Source: Paraburkholderia sp. BCC1886 (GTDB lineage Bacteria; Pseudomonadota; Gammaproteobacteria; Burkholderiales; Burkholderiaceae). Taken from it: a stretch of DNA of 64,000 nt. The stretch is from contig NZ_CAAJGK010000037.1 in NCBI RefSeq assembly GCF_900996245.1, forward strand, positions 62,001 to 126,000, written 5' to 3'. Each line of letters opens with the position of its first letter. The first letter of the stretch is position 1. The notes beneath the pieces were generated by a model, which worked only from the letters and a program-made list of their open reading frames with translations, was not told the origin of the DNA and searched no databases. The position numbers and the translations under genes are program-made. Shown here in pieces: positions 45,667-54,050 of the stretch.

Positions 45667-46398
45667 TCAAACCTGAGTCATGCCACCATCGATACACAAT
45701 TCCGCACCGGCAATAAAGCTGCTCTCCGTCGACGCGAGAAACAACGCCGCGCTGGCGACTTCCTCGGGACGGCCAAGGCGCTTCATGGGAATCCGTTCGG
45801 TAAGCGCCTGCCGCAATTCGTCGCTGACACCGTCGAACATCGGTGTGTCGATCGGGCCGGGGCTCAGTGTGTTGACGCGAATGCCGCGCGTTGCCAGTTC
45901 TGCGGTCCACGTGCGCGAGTAGGAGCGCACAGCGGCTTTGGTGGCCGAATACGTGCCGTAGCCCGGATTGCCGACCGACCCGGCAATCGAGCCGATGAGC
46001 ACGATGCTGCTGCCTTCGCTCATCAACGGCACGGCCTTCTGCACGGTGAACACCATACCGCGAACGTTCAGGTCGAACGCGTGGTCGAAATGTTCCTCGG
46101 TGGTGGCGTCGAGTGTGCCGAACTGCCCATGCCCCGCCGACGTGACGAGAATGTCCAGCTTGCCGGCCTTCGTCCTGACGAGCTCGAACAGTCGGTCGAG
46201 ATCGTGCGTATCCGTCACGTCGCCCTGCACGCCTTCGGCACGTCCGTCGATCGATGCAACCGCCTCGTCGAGCTGAGCCTGACGGCGACCGGTCAGAAAA
46301 ACATACGCGCCTTCCGCGGCGAAACGTCGTGCAATCGCGAGACCGATTCCGCTATTGCCACCGGTCACGACGGCGGTCTTCCCTTCGAGCTTCAACAC
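45667..46398 (-). CDS. Short-chain dehydrogenase/reductase
   Basis: 243 residues, classical SDR. Cofactor motif TGGNSGIG (12-19), NAG-equivalent TSAGHGQ, catalytic Ser in VLIGSIAGS and Tyr/Lys in YGTYSATKAAV (about 146-156), and the PG motif LSPGPIDTPMF. It reduces a carbonyl using NADPH or NADH. It is divergent from the HxlR regulator, and both promoters share a perfect inverted repeat, so it is very likely the regulator's target. Confidence 0.92.
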   Translation of the reverse strand: MLKLEGKTAVVTGGNSGIGLAIARRFAAEGAYVFLTGRRQAQLDEAVASIDGRAEGVQGDVTDTHDLDRLFELVRTKAGKLDILVTSAGHGQFGTLDATTEEHFDHAFDLNVRGMVFTVQKAVPLMSEGSSIVLIGSIAGSVGNPGYGTYSATKAAVRSYSRTWTAELATRGIRVNTLSPGPIDTPMFDGVSDELRQALTERIPMKRLGRPEEVASAALFLASTESSFIAGAELCIDGGMTQV

Positions 46399-46439
46399 AG
46401 TTCACTCCTCGTTCGTTCAGTCGGAGTGAAGATACACTG

Positions 46440-46485
46440 CGTATATCTAGTGTCAATTACGCACCGTCGATAGACTAGATATACG
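46440..46485. promoter_or_regulatory. Perfect 12-bp inverted repeat, HxlR operator
   Basis: CGTATATCTAGT (46440-46451) and ACTAGATATACG (46474-46485) are exact inverted copies 22 bp apart, in the 100-bp gap between the divergent SDR and HxlR genes. HxlR proteins bind such dyads to repress both themselves and a neighbouring reductase. Confidence 0.75.
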
Positions 46486-46498
46486 AAAGGAAACCGCG

Positions 46499-46867
46499 AT
46501 GTCGACCACGCTCGAATCTCCGCTCGCCGAAATCAACGCGACGCGACCCGTTCTCGAACAGATTGCCAACAAGTGGTCGGTGTTGATCCTGACCGTGCTG
46601 TGCAGCGAACCGTCGCGCTTCAACGCGATCAAGCGGCGGCTCGATCCGATTACGCACAAGGCGTTGACCGAGGCGTTGCGTCGGCTTGAGCGCAACGGCC
46701 TGGTTCATCGCCGGGTAATCGCGTCGTCGCCGGTGGCGGTCGAGTATTCGATCACCACGTTGGGACGCTCGCTGCAGGACCCGTTCGTCGCGCTCGTGTC
46801 CTGGGCGGCGACTCACGGCGGCAGCATTGAAAAGGCGCAGGCAATGTTCGATGAAAGGAAGGCGTGA
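46499..46867 (+). CDS. HxlR-family winged-helix regulator
   Basis: 122 residues with the HxlR core: QIANKWSVLILTVLCSEPSRFNAIKRRLDPITHKALTEALRRLERNGLV (about 21-70), then SPVAVEYSITTLGRSL. It lacks the usual N-terminal Cys of redox-sensing HxlR members, so it may respond to a ligand. AAAGGA precedes the ATG. It is divergent from the SDR gene across the inverted-repeat operator. Confidence 0.9.
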   Translation: MSTTLESPLAEINATRPVLEQIANKWSVLILTVLCSEPSRFNAIKRRLDPITHKALTEALRRLERNGLVHRRVIASSPVAVEYSITTLGRSLQDPFVALVSWAATHGGSIEKAQAMFDERKA

Positions 46868-46897
46868 AGCAGTCGCGTCCCGCGCAAGCGTACCGGG

Positions 46898-47365
46898 CTA
46901 GCTGGCGTGGCAGGCAAACACCATGTCGTACGAGTCGAAGCGCTCCGGCTCGACACCCGCACCGCCAAGCTCGCTGGCTCGCTTCACCGCGCGGTCCAGT
47001 GTGGCAGCGTCGAGCGTTTCCAGGATCAGCAAACCCGCGAAACTGCCTTCCGAACTTTTACGCATCGATTTCTCCTGAGTGGCGATCGACGTCGCTTCGT
47101 CAGTCACGGACAGGACCTGTGCGTTCACCACCCAATCGATTTGCGCGAGCGTTTCGACCAGGCGCTGTCCTTCGCCGGCACACAAACGGTCGGGCAGCGC
47201 GTCGTCGAAGCGTGCAATCGCAATATGTCCGGCATGTCCGCTTGCATTGCCGCCTTGCGCCACGATCGCGCCGCCGCCGCGACGAAACAGCGCCAACGTG
47301 GGCATGATCCTCTGCGTCCAGAGCGTCGGATCGTTCGGCCGGTCGAGATATGCGGTACTCGACAT
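46898..47365 (-). CDS. Conserved-looking protein of unknown function
   Basis: 155 residues from the ATG at 47365. The composition is protein-like: TLALFRRGGGAIVAQGGNAS, then GLLILETLDAATLDRAVKRASEL, suggesting a small alpha/beta fold such as a ferredoxin-like or dimeric barrel. I do not recognise the family. A longer frame to 47623 would overlap the IclR remnant antisense and reads as Arg-rich noise, so I use the shorter form. The ribosome-binding site is weak. Confidence 0.6.
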   Translation of the reverse strand: MSSTAYLDRPNDPTLWTQRIMPTLALFRRGGGAIVAQGGNASGHAGHIAIARFDDALPDRLCAGEGQRLVETLAQIDWVVNAQVLSVTDEATSIATQEKSMRKSSEGSFAGLLILETLDAATLDRAVKRASELGGAGVEPERFDSYDMVFACHAS

Positions 47366-47407
47366 CACCTGCGCATTGCGCGGCAAGGCATTCGCTACGA
47401 TCCGGAA

Positions 47408-47520
47408 ATGGGCAAAACGCTGTCCGAACACGCGTCGACTCACGACATGCCGGTCAGCGCCACGCACCGGCTGCTCGCAGACCTGATCGAGCAAGGCTAT
47501 GTTCGATTGGAAAGACTTTC
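47408..47520 (+). pseudogene. Remnant of an IclR-family helix-turn-helix
   Basis: The plus strand reads GKTLSEHASTHDMPVSATHR and LLADLIEQGYVRL in one frame, a near-textbook IclR DNA-binding helix pair. No recognisable IclR sequence precedes or follows; the frame then runs into the 3' end of the MFS gene. It is a short relic of a decayed regulator, perhaps once paired with the MFS/Rieske genes. Confidence 0.55.
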
Positions 47521-47564
47521 CAAAAAGCAAATTCTTTCCAAAATGCAACATACGGACGTCGACC

Positions 47565-49091
47565 TCAATGTCCAACGGTTCGCGTCTCCGCAAGACCGGC
47601 CACTTGCGCGCCGGATATTTCATCCAGCGTGCGCCCTACCGTCTCTAGCGCAAAGACCGCGAGCACGACCGCGCCGAGCATCGACACGCAGGCAAAGTAG
47701 CCGAACACGGCCTCGACGTCGAGATACGTGAGCAGGGCGCCGATGATCACCGGCCCGACGACGGACGAGATGCGGGTCAACGCGGAGGCCGCGCCTGCGC
47801 CGCGCGCACGGATGCGCGTCGGGTACACCTCCGGCGCATACACATACACGCCGCACTGCACGATCGCGATCATGGCGACGCTGATCGACGCGAACACGGC
47901 GACCTGCGCAGCGGGGACATGCGTGCCGCTGAAAGCGAGATACATCATCGGCAACGCGGCGCCGAGGAAGGCCAGTGCGAAGGTCTTCTTGCGGCCGAGT
48001 AGATCGATCAGGAAGATGCCCGCCAGCGTGCCCAGCAATGTAGCGATCATGCTCACCATGCCGTAGCGCAATGCGACATCGAGCGGCAGATGGTAGACGG
48101 TGCGATATAGCGACGGCAGCCACACCAGGATCCCATACGTCGTGAGACTCGCACAGCAGGCCATGATCCACACGACGATCGTGCGCGTCGCCAGTCCGCG
48201 GCCGAACAGCGCGCGAAACGAGTCGAGGCCCGAGCTTGCCGCCGGGTTCGCCACCTTCGCCACCTTCGCCACCTTCGCCACCGTTACCGAGGCCACCGAG
48301 GCCACCGAGGCAACCTCGGCCACCGTCGAACGGCTAGCCGAACCGGCCGGCAACGACCTCTCGATCCCACTGACGATCGCATCCGCCTCCGCATACCGGC
48401 CGTTGATCGCGAGCCAGCGCGGCGACTCCGGCGCGGTGCGCGGCAGGATCGCGGCGAGCACGATAGGCAGCGCGCCGACGAAGAACATCACCTGCCAGCC
48501 ATACACGGGAATCAGCCACATCGCGGCAATCGCGGCAATCAGGTTGCCCACCGCGAAGGTCGATTGCAGAACGAAGATGAGCCGTCCGCGAATGCGTGCC
48601 GGGCAGACCTCGTTCATATACGTCGCGGACACCGGCGACTCGCCGCCGAGCCCGATCCCCTGAAAGAAGCGCAACACGATGAACACCGCGTAACTCGGCG
48701 CATAAGCCGACGCGAGACTGCCGGCCGCGAGAATCACCAGCAACCAGCGCAGCACGCGCAGCCGTCCGTAACGCTCGGCGGCCGCGCTGAACAGCAGCGC
48801 GCCGATGGTCTGTCCGACATAGCCGCCCGACACCAGCCAGCCCGCGTGAGCCGGCGACAGATGCCACAAGCCGATCAGCACGGGCAGCACGTAGGCGATG
48901 GTCAACGCATCGAACGCGTCGGTCATGTGGACGAAGCCGACGACGCCCAGCACGCGCGCATGCCAGCGCGTGAACGGCAGCCTTTCGATCCGCGCCGAAA
49001 TCGACGCGGTGTCATGCCCGTCGCTGGCGCGCGCCGCGACGTTCGCGTCGACGTTCGTGCCGCACTCTTTTACTGTGCTGGAGAGTTCCAT
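47565..49091 (-). CDS. MFS transporter, AAHS-like, with a repeat-built central loop
   Basis: 508 residues, 12 membrane helices. Loop-2 signature AAERYGRLR, PESPRWLAINGR after TM6, and second-half DLLGRKKT. DAFDALTIAYVLPVLIGLWHLS resembles the TM1 Asp motif of aromatic-acid:H+ symporters. The central loop contains a tandem Val-Ala-Ser / Val-Ala-Lys repeat absent from relatives I know. It follows the Rieske oxygenase and reductase on the same strand, suggesting it imports their substrate. Confidence 0.88.
   Translation of the reverse strand: MELSSTVKECGTNVDANVAARASDGHDTASISARIERLPFTRWHARVLGVVGFVHMTDAFDALTIAYVLPVLIGLWHLSPAHAGWLVSGGYVGQTIGALLFSAAAERYGRLRVLRWLLVILAAGSLASAYAPSYAVFIVLRFFQGIGLGGESPVSATYMNEVCPARIRGRLIFVLQSTFAVGNLIAAIAAMWLIPVYGWQVMFFVGALPIVLAAILPRTAPESPRWLAINGRYAEADAIVSGIERSLPAGSASRSTVAEVASVASVASVTVAKVAKVAKVANPAASSGLDSFRALFGRGLATRTIVVWIMACCASLTTYGILVWLPSLYRTVYHLPLDVALRYGMVSMIATLLGTLAGIFLIDLLGRKKTFALAFLGAALPMMYLAFSGTHVPAAQVAVFASISVAMIAIVQCGVYVYAPEVYPTRIRARGAGAASALTRISSVVGPVIIGALLTYLDVEAVFGYFACVSMLGAVVLAVFALETVGRTLDEISGAQVAGLAETRTVGH
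48247..48324. repeat. Nine-bp minisatellite inside the MFS gene
   Basis: Four perfect copies of TTCGCCACC (48247-48282), a 6-bp break, then GAGGCCACC twice and two degenerate copies. On the coding strand this gives Val-Ala-Ser and Val-Ala-Lys triplets in the cytoplasmic loop between TM6 and TM7. The unit keeps the frame, so copy number could vary without inactivating the gene. Confidence 0.85.
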
Positions 49092-49139
49092 CGTGTCCTC
49101 AAAGGAAATGTGGGGGATACAGGCGAATGAGCCGGCGGT

Positions 49140-50159
49140 TCAGGCGAGATCGAGGACGAGCGTTCCACTCTTCGCGGTGGAGACGCAGATCATCATCACC
49201 TTGCCGGCGGCTTTCTCGGATTGCGTGAGGACAGAGTCGCGGTGCTCGATGCAGCCGCCCAGCACGCGCGTTTCGCAGGCGCCGCACAAGCCTTCGCGAC
49301 AACTGTGATCGACCTCGACGCCGGCTTCCAGCAGCACGTCCAGCAGTGCTTTGCCGGCGGGGACGTCGAGCGTTCGGCCGCTGCGGGCAAGCTCGACCGT
49401 GTAGCCGGTCGCGGCGATCGCGCTAACGGGACTGCTCGCGGCAAAGCGTTCGATATGCACGTTCTCGATACCCGCGACCGCGCATGCTGTTTCGAATGCC
49501 TTCAGCATGCCGTTCGGTCCGCAGCAATACGCGTGGACGCCCGGGGATTGCTGCGCGAGCAAGGCGGCGAGATCGAAAGGACGGCCGTCGTGCTCGTCGT
49601 CGAAGTACAGACGCACATCGCCGCCAAGCGCATGCAGTTCGGCGAGAAACGCGGCTTGTGCACGGCTGCGTGCGCAGTACACGAAACTCACGGCGCGGTC
49701 TTGCCGACGCAATTCGCGGTACATGCACAGCATCGGCGTCACGCCGATACCGCCGGCGATCAGCACCGTCGAGGCGGCCGCTTCGTCCAGCGCAAAGTGA
49801 TTGCGCGGCCGGCCGATGGGAAGCACCGCGCCGCATCGAAGCTGCTCGTGCACGTACTTCGAACCGCCGCGGCTGCGCTCGTCGGAAAGAATGCCGAGCA
49901 CGTAGCGATCCGTTTCGCCGGGCGAATTGACGAGCGAATAACTGCGGATCAACCCGTTCGGCAGATGCAGATCGATATGGGCGCCCGGTGTAAAAGCGGG
50001 AAACACCGATCCCGGTGCGGGAACGAGCTCGACGCTCATGACGCGATCGGCTTCATGACGCAGCGTACGAACCCGCGCCAGCAGTGGCGCGCTAGCGTCT
50101 TTCGCCGTGCGCGCGTCGTTCACGGACCGCACCGCTTCACAAACGGATGACTGATCCAT
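49140..50159 (-). CDS. Oxygenase reductase, phthalate-dioxygenase-reductase/VanB type
   Basis: 339 residues. Order: flavin domain (RSYSLVNSPGE, about 75), NAD domain (IAGGIGVTPM, about 135; YCCGPNGML, about 212) and C-terminal plant-type 2Fe-2S domain with CREGLCGACETRVL and a distal Cys (VMMICVSTA). It carries electrons from NADH to the Rieske oxygenase encoded four bases upstream. An N-terminal extension of about 25 residues is unusual but has a plausible ATG. Confidence 0.92.
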   Translation of the reverse strand: MDQSSVCEAVRSVNDARTAKDASAPLLARVRTLRHEADRVMSVELVPAPGSVFPAFTPGAHIDLHLPNGLIRSYSLVNSPGETDRYVLGILSDERSRGGSKYVHEQLRCGAVLPIGRPRNHFALDEAAASTVLIAGGIGVTPMLCMYRELRRQDRAVSFVYCARSRAQAAFLAELHALGGDVRLYFDDEHDGRPFDLAALLAQQSPGVHAYCCGPNGMLKAFETACAVAGIENVHIERFAASSPVSAIAATGYTVELARSGRTLDVPAGKALLDVLLEAGVEVDHSCREGLCGACETRVLGGCIEHRDSVLTQSEKAAGKVMMICVSTAKSGTLVLDLA

Positions 50160-50163
50160 GGCC

Positions 50164-51495
50164 TCATGCTCCCGGCGACGCTTCCGTTTCGAGATCGTCT
50201 TTCTGACGCACGCCGTGCACGGAGAAAAACTGCGCGCGCTGCACTTTCTGACCGATCGCGGCTTCGTACGCGTCGCGCACGCTATCGGGCTGACCGTACT
50301 GTCCGAAGAAGTCGCGCAGATAGGCGCCGAGCAGCGGATGCGCCGAGAGTGCTTCGAGCGTCATCCCGTCGAGCATTTCATCGCGACAGGCTGACGGAAG
50401 GAAGACGTTCTCATTGGCGGCGCTGTCGGTAATCAGCCCCTTCGGCGTGGCGCCTGCGGCCACTGCTTCCAGCTCTTCGAAAAAGCGTCGGCGCAGCATG
50501 ACGATGCCGCGATCGCTCGCGCCGAGCGTCTCTTTCGTGCGGTCCGTTATCGTGCCTTGACCGACCCACGCCGCGAAGTCCTGATTGGCCACATGACTCG
50601 TGATCCAGTCGCCGTTCTCGTCGCGCAGCGGCCCATACCAGGCGGGAATATGCGACTGAACGTAGGGCTCCTGTTCCTTCGGCACCTTATTGAACACCCA
50701 TAGCAGGCTCAACGTGTTTTCATCGTCGATAGGAATGCGCCATTCGAAGTGGTGCCCGAGATAGAAGCCGTTCGGCCACAAGGTCACGCGGCCGGTGGTC
50801 CACATCGGGTTCTGTTCGTTTTCGTGCGCGCGCAGCCGTTTGTAGATGAAGCCGTAATCGAACTCCTCGTACTTCGTACTTAGATGCGTCGGCACGTGTT
50901 CCGCGTGGCTGTTCTGTTGCCGTTCGGTCCAGTTGTTGTGCGTCCACTCGAAGTGAATCGGGTCGATGGAATTTTCCTGGCACTGAAACCAGTTGCACGG
51001 AATCTCAGCCATTACGACCTGTGCAAAACCGTTGGTGTAGTTGAACGGCTCCCAGTCCGGCAACTCGGGTGCCGGCGACGGTCCCATGTACGCCCACACC
51101 ATGCCGGCTTTCGCCCGCACTTCGTAGGCGGTGATTCTGGTTTTACGACGCAGGCGCGCTTCCTCGTCGACGATTTCTTCGAACGGCTGATGCGTGCACT
51201 GACCGCTCCTGTCGAATTCCCAGCCGTGATACGCGCAACGCAGTCCGCATTGCTCGACGAAGCCGAAGGCGAGGTCGGCATTGCGATGCGGACAGCGCCG
51301 CTGAACCAGGCCGAACTGGCCGCCCAGATCCTTGAACAGCACGAGGTCTTCTCCGAACAACCGGATGGGGCGCACCGCTTTCTGATCGAACTCGGCGACA
51401 CCCGCTACGGGGTGCCAGTAACGGCGCAAGTAATCGCCCATCGGCGTGCCGGGGCCAACCTGGGTGAGCAGCCGGTTTTTTTCCTGACTCAACAT
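50164..51495 (-). CDS. Rieske non-haem iron oxygenase, large subunit
   Basis: 443 residues. The Rieske cluster ligands are C68 and H70 (RRCPHRN) and C87 and H90 (CAYHGW). The mononuclear iron site has D178, H181 and H186 (NSIDPIHFEWTH), the bridging Asp pattern of aromatic hydroxylases and O-demethylases. The long C-terminus and single-subunit context suggest the phthalate/VanA-like group. The ATG at 51495 is used; the longer frame to 51588 has no ribosome-binding site. With the reductase (4 bp gap) and MFS gene it forms an operon. Substrate unknown. Confidence 0.9.
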   Translation of the reverse strand: MLSQEKNRLLTQVGPGTPMGDYLRRYWHPVAGVAEFDQKAVRPIRLFGEDLVLFKDLGGQFGLVQRRCPHRNADLAFGFVEQCGLRCAYHGWEFDRSGQCTHQPFEEIVDEEARLRRKTRITAYEVRAKAGMVWAYMGPSPAPELPDWEPFNYTNGFAQVVMAEIPCNWFQCQENSIDPIHFEWTHNNWTERQQNSHAEHVPTHLSTKYEEFDYGFIYKRLRAHENEQNPMWTTGRVTLWPNGFYLGHHFEWRIPIDDENTLSLLWVFNKVPKEQEPYVQSHIPAWYGPLRDENGDWITSHVANQDFAAWVGQGTITDRTKETLGASDRGIVMLRRRFFEELEAVAAGATPKGLITDSAANENVFLPSACRDEMLDGMTLEALSAHPLLGAYLRDFFGQYGQPDSVRDAYEAAIGQKVQRAQFFSVHGVRQKDDLETEASPGA

Positions 51496-51799
51496 GTTCT
51501 GTGTCCTCGAAGGTGGGAAACGCGCCTCGGTGCAATCGAATGCACTGCCCGCGATGAGCGAATTCTTGGCCACCCGACCAGGGCACACAACCTCTCCAAA
51601 ATCCAGAAAGGTTGCCGTTCGTCTCGTCGCCCGGTGGGTCCCCGCACACAGCGTGTTTCACTGCAGGCGGGGTTTCCCCGAATTCTTTTCCGCTTGCCGC
51701 CGACTGAATTCGCCGCCAGAATGGCTGTTCATTTATGTTCTATGTGTTCAAAAATGAACATATTGGAATGAGGTCATAAAGAATCGACACGAGGAAAGC
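51496..51799. promoter_or_regulatory. Divergent promoter region with repeated TGTTC half-sites
   Basis: The 304-bp gap between the Rieske and FAD-monooxygenase genes holds TGTTCATTT (51726-51734) as an exact inverted copy of AAATGAACA (51752-51760). TGTTC recurs at 51736 and 51745, roughly one helical turn apart, and TGTTCA-AAAA-TGAACA forms an inner palindrome (51745-51760). This suits the IclR regulator at 52975. Confidence 0.6.
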
Positions 51800-52921
51800 A
51801 TGTTGAAGATCGGCATCATCGGCGGCGGGATTGGCGGACTGGCGGCAGCCATCGCATTGCGGCAGGCGGGGCATCGGGTCACGGTGTTCGAGCAGGCGGA
51901 GCGCTTCGGGCGCGTCGGCGCGGACATCAACCTCACGCCTAACGCGGTTCGCGCGCTCGACGGCCTCGGTGTCGGCGCACAGTTGCGCGAGACGGCGGCG
52001 CGGCCGAATGCGCGCATCAGCCGCATGTGGGATACCGGTGAGGAAACCTCGCGTCTGGCCATGTCCGACGAAGCGGAGCGCAAATACGGCGCGCCGCAAC
52101 TCACCATGCACCGGGCCGACGTCATGACCGCGCTGGAACAGGCGCTGTTGCCGGACGAACTGTTGCTGGGCAAACGCACGGTCGGCTTCGCGCAGAACGG
52201 AGAGGAGGCCACGGTGACGCTCGCCGACGGTTCGACGCACGCCTTCGACCTGCTACTCGGCGCGGACGGCATTCATTCGGGCGTGCGCAAATTCCTGTTC
52301 GGCGACGAGCGTCCGCAGTTCACCGGCATCGTGTCGTATCGCGCGGTGGTGCCGGCGGAGCGCCTGAGCGGCGGCGACCTGGGCGCGTTCGTCAAATGGT
52401 GGGGGCCGACCGACGATCTGCAGATCGTCACGTTCCCGTTGAATCGCGGCCGCGACGTGTTCATCTTCGCGACCACGTCGCAAAGCGACTGGACGAACGA
52501 ATCGTGGACGGCGCCCGGCGACCCCGACAAATTGCGCGCGGCCTACGCGGCGTTCCATCCGGAAGCGCGCGCACTGCTCGCCGCGTGCGACACGGTGCTG
52601 GCGTCGGCGTTGTATATTCGCGATCCGCTGCCGCAATGGACCGGCGCACGCATGGCGCTGCTGGGCGACGCCTGTCATCCGATGATGCCGTTCATGGCGC
52701 AGGGCGCAGGCATGGCAATCGAAGATGCGGTCGTGCTGTCGCGCGCGCTGAAGGATGTGTCGGGCGATGGCCTGGCCGAGGCGCTCGCACGCTATGCCGG
52801 CGCGCGTCAGCAGCGCACGGCGCAGATCCAGATCGGTTCGCGCGGCAACAACTGGCTGAAGACGGGCGGCAACGCCGACTGGGTCTACGGTTACGACGCG
52901 TGGACCGTGCCGCTGGCCTGA
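51800..52921 (+). CDS. FAD-dependent aromatic monooxygenase
   Basis: 373 residues with the three flavin-monooxygenase motifs: GIIGGGIGGLAAAIALRQAG (about 5-24), the DG motif LLGADGIHSGVR (about 152) and the GD motif ALLGDACHPMMPFMAQGAG (about 289). It is most like salicylate hydroxylase and 6-hydroxynicotinate 3-monooxygenase. It adds a ring hydroxyl using NAD(P)H. It is divergent from the Rieske operon and followed by an IclR regulator. Confidence 0.9.
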   Translation: MLKIGIIGGGIGGLAAAIALRQAGHRVTVFEQAERFGRVGADINLTPNAVRALDGLGVGAQLRETAARPNARISRMWDTGEETSRLAMSDEAERKYGAPQLTMHRADVMTALEQALLPDELLLGKRTVGFAQNGEEATVTLADGSTHAFDLLLGADGIHSGVRKFLFGDERPQFTGIVSYRAVVPAERLSGGDLGAFVKWWGPTDDLQIVTFPLNRGRDVFIFATTSQSDWTNESWTAPGDPDKLRAAYAAFHPEARALLAACDTVLASALYIRDPLPQWTGARMALLGDACHPMMPFMAQGAGMAIEDAVVLSRALKDVSGDGLAEALARYAGARQQRTAQIQIGSRGNNWLKTGGNADWVYGYDAWTVPLA

Positions 52922-52974
52922 TCGGCCGGACTCCGTTTCAAGCCGCCGTCGCGAATCACACTCACCGCGTAGAG

Positions 52975-53751
52975 ATGACAGACACCGCCGAGAATCCCAG
53001 CCCCGCCGACCCGTCGGCCTCGCCCGTCGAACGCGCGTTCCGCGTGTTGCGTTTCATCGCGGAAGGCGGCTCGACCGCGAACCTGAGCGACGTCGCGCGG
53101 CAAATCGGCCTGAACCGGATTACGGTGATGCGTCTCCTGGAGTCGCTGAAAACGGCGGGATTGATCGAAGCCGACGGCGCCGGCGGCGGTTCGTATCGTC
53201 TGGCCATGCCATTCCTGACGCTCGCCGCGCGCGCGTTGGGCGGTGCCGACCTCACCGCACGAGCGCGCCGGATTCTGCCTGGACTCGTCGAACAGACGGG
53301 GTTGTCGGCTTATCTGGCGGTGCTGGAGGGCGCGGAGATCGTGTACCTGCTCTGCGAGACGCCGGATACGCCGCTGGTGAGCCGGATTCGCGCAGGCAGC
53401 AGGCTCACCGCGCATCGCGCGACGCCCGGACTGGCGATGCTCGCCGCTCTGCCGCGCGGTGCCGTCGAGACGCTCTATGCTGCGCATCCCGGCCACGACG
53501 AACCCGACTGGCGCGTGCTGAACGCCGCGCTCGATACGGTGCGCGACGCCGGCTGCGCATGGAGCTTTTCGGGACTCGAAGCGGGCATCGATTCGTGCGC
53601 CGCGGCAGTCACCGATAGTCGCGGGGTCGTGCAGGCGGCATTGAGCGTCGCCGGCCCCAACACCGCGTTTGCCGCCGACGACACCTTGCGCGGCACCGTC
53701 GAAACCAGCGTCAAGGCCGCCGCCCTGGCGCTTTCGCGTTCCAGCCTCTAA
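52975..53751 (+). CDS. IclR-family regulator
   Basis: 258 residues. Winged HTH at about 18-80 (VERAFRVLRFIAEGG, LSDVARQIGLNRITVMRLLESL), then the effector domain to the end (GAEIVYLLCETPDTPLVSRI, RATPGLAMLAALP). The ATG at 52975 has no strong ribosome-binding site; it lies 53 bp after the monooxygenase. The TGTTCA repeats upstream of the monooxygenase are its likely operator. Confidence 0.9.
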   Translation: MTDTAENPSPADPSASPVERAFRVLRFIAEGGSTANLSDVARQIGLNRITVMRLLESLKTAGLIEADGAGGGSYRLAMPFLTLAARALGGADLTARARRILPGLVEQTGLSAYLAVLEGAEIVYLLCETPDTPLVSRIRAGSRLTAHRATPGLAMLAALPRGAVETLYAAHPGHDEPDWRVLNAALDTVRDAGCAWSFSGLEAGIDSCAAAVTDSRGVVQAALSVAGPNTAFAADDTLRGTVETSVKAAALALSRSSL

Positions 53752-54050
53752 CCCGCGTTTCGCGGGCTTCTCAGCCCGCTTCTCCACCCTCAGCCGCTTC
53801 TCTTCACGCGCCCGCCATCGCGGGCCGAATCACGCCCTACGCTCGCCGCCGATAAAACCCATTGCGAGACGATCGGCTACTTCTTCGGGAGCCAGGGTCC
53901 TTGGCGTGACTTTTTGAGTCCCCAAGAATTCGCTCCAACGCGTGCGCCCATTCACCGAATGACGTGCGCGCTCCCGGGAGGCCGTCGGTCGCGGTGGTCT
54001 CCCCACCCACAATGACAAGCAGGGCTGCATAAAAAGAGGCTTGGAGAAAC
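53752..54050 (+). terminator. Intergenic region with a terminator-like hairpin
   Basis: CCCGCG/CGCGGG with a TTT loop (53752-53766) directly follows the IclR stop codon. Little else stands out before the porin gene apart from its promoter region. A pyrimidine-rich run rather than a T-tract follows the hairpin. Confidence 0.5.

Noticed and set aside
47366..47623. Longer form of the 46898 protein
   Set aside because: The added part is antisense to the IclR remnant and MFS end and has no protein-like composition.
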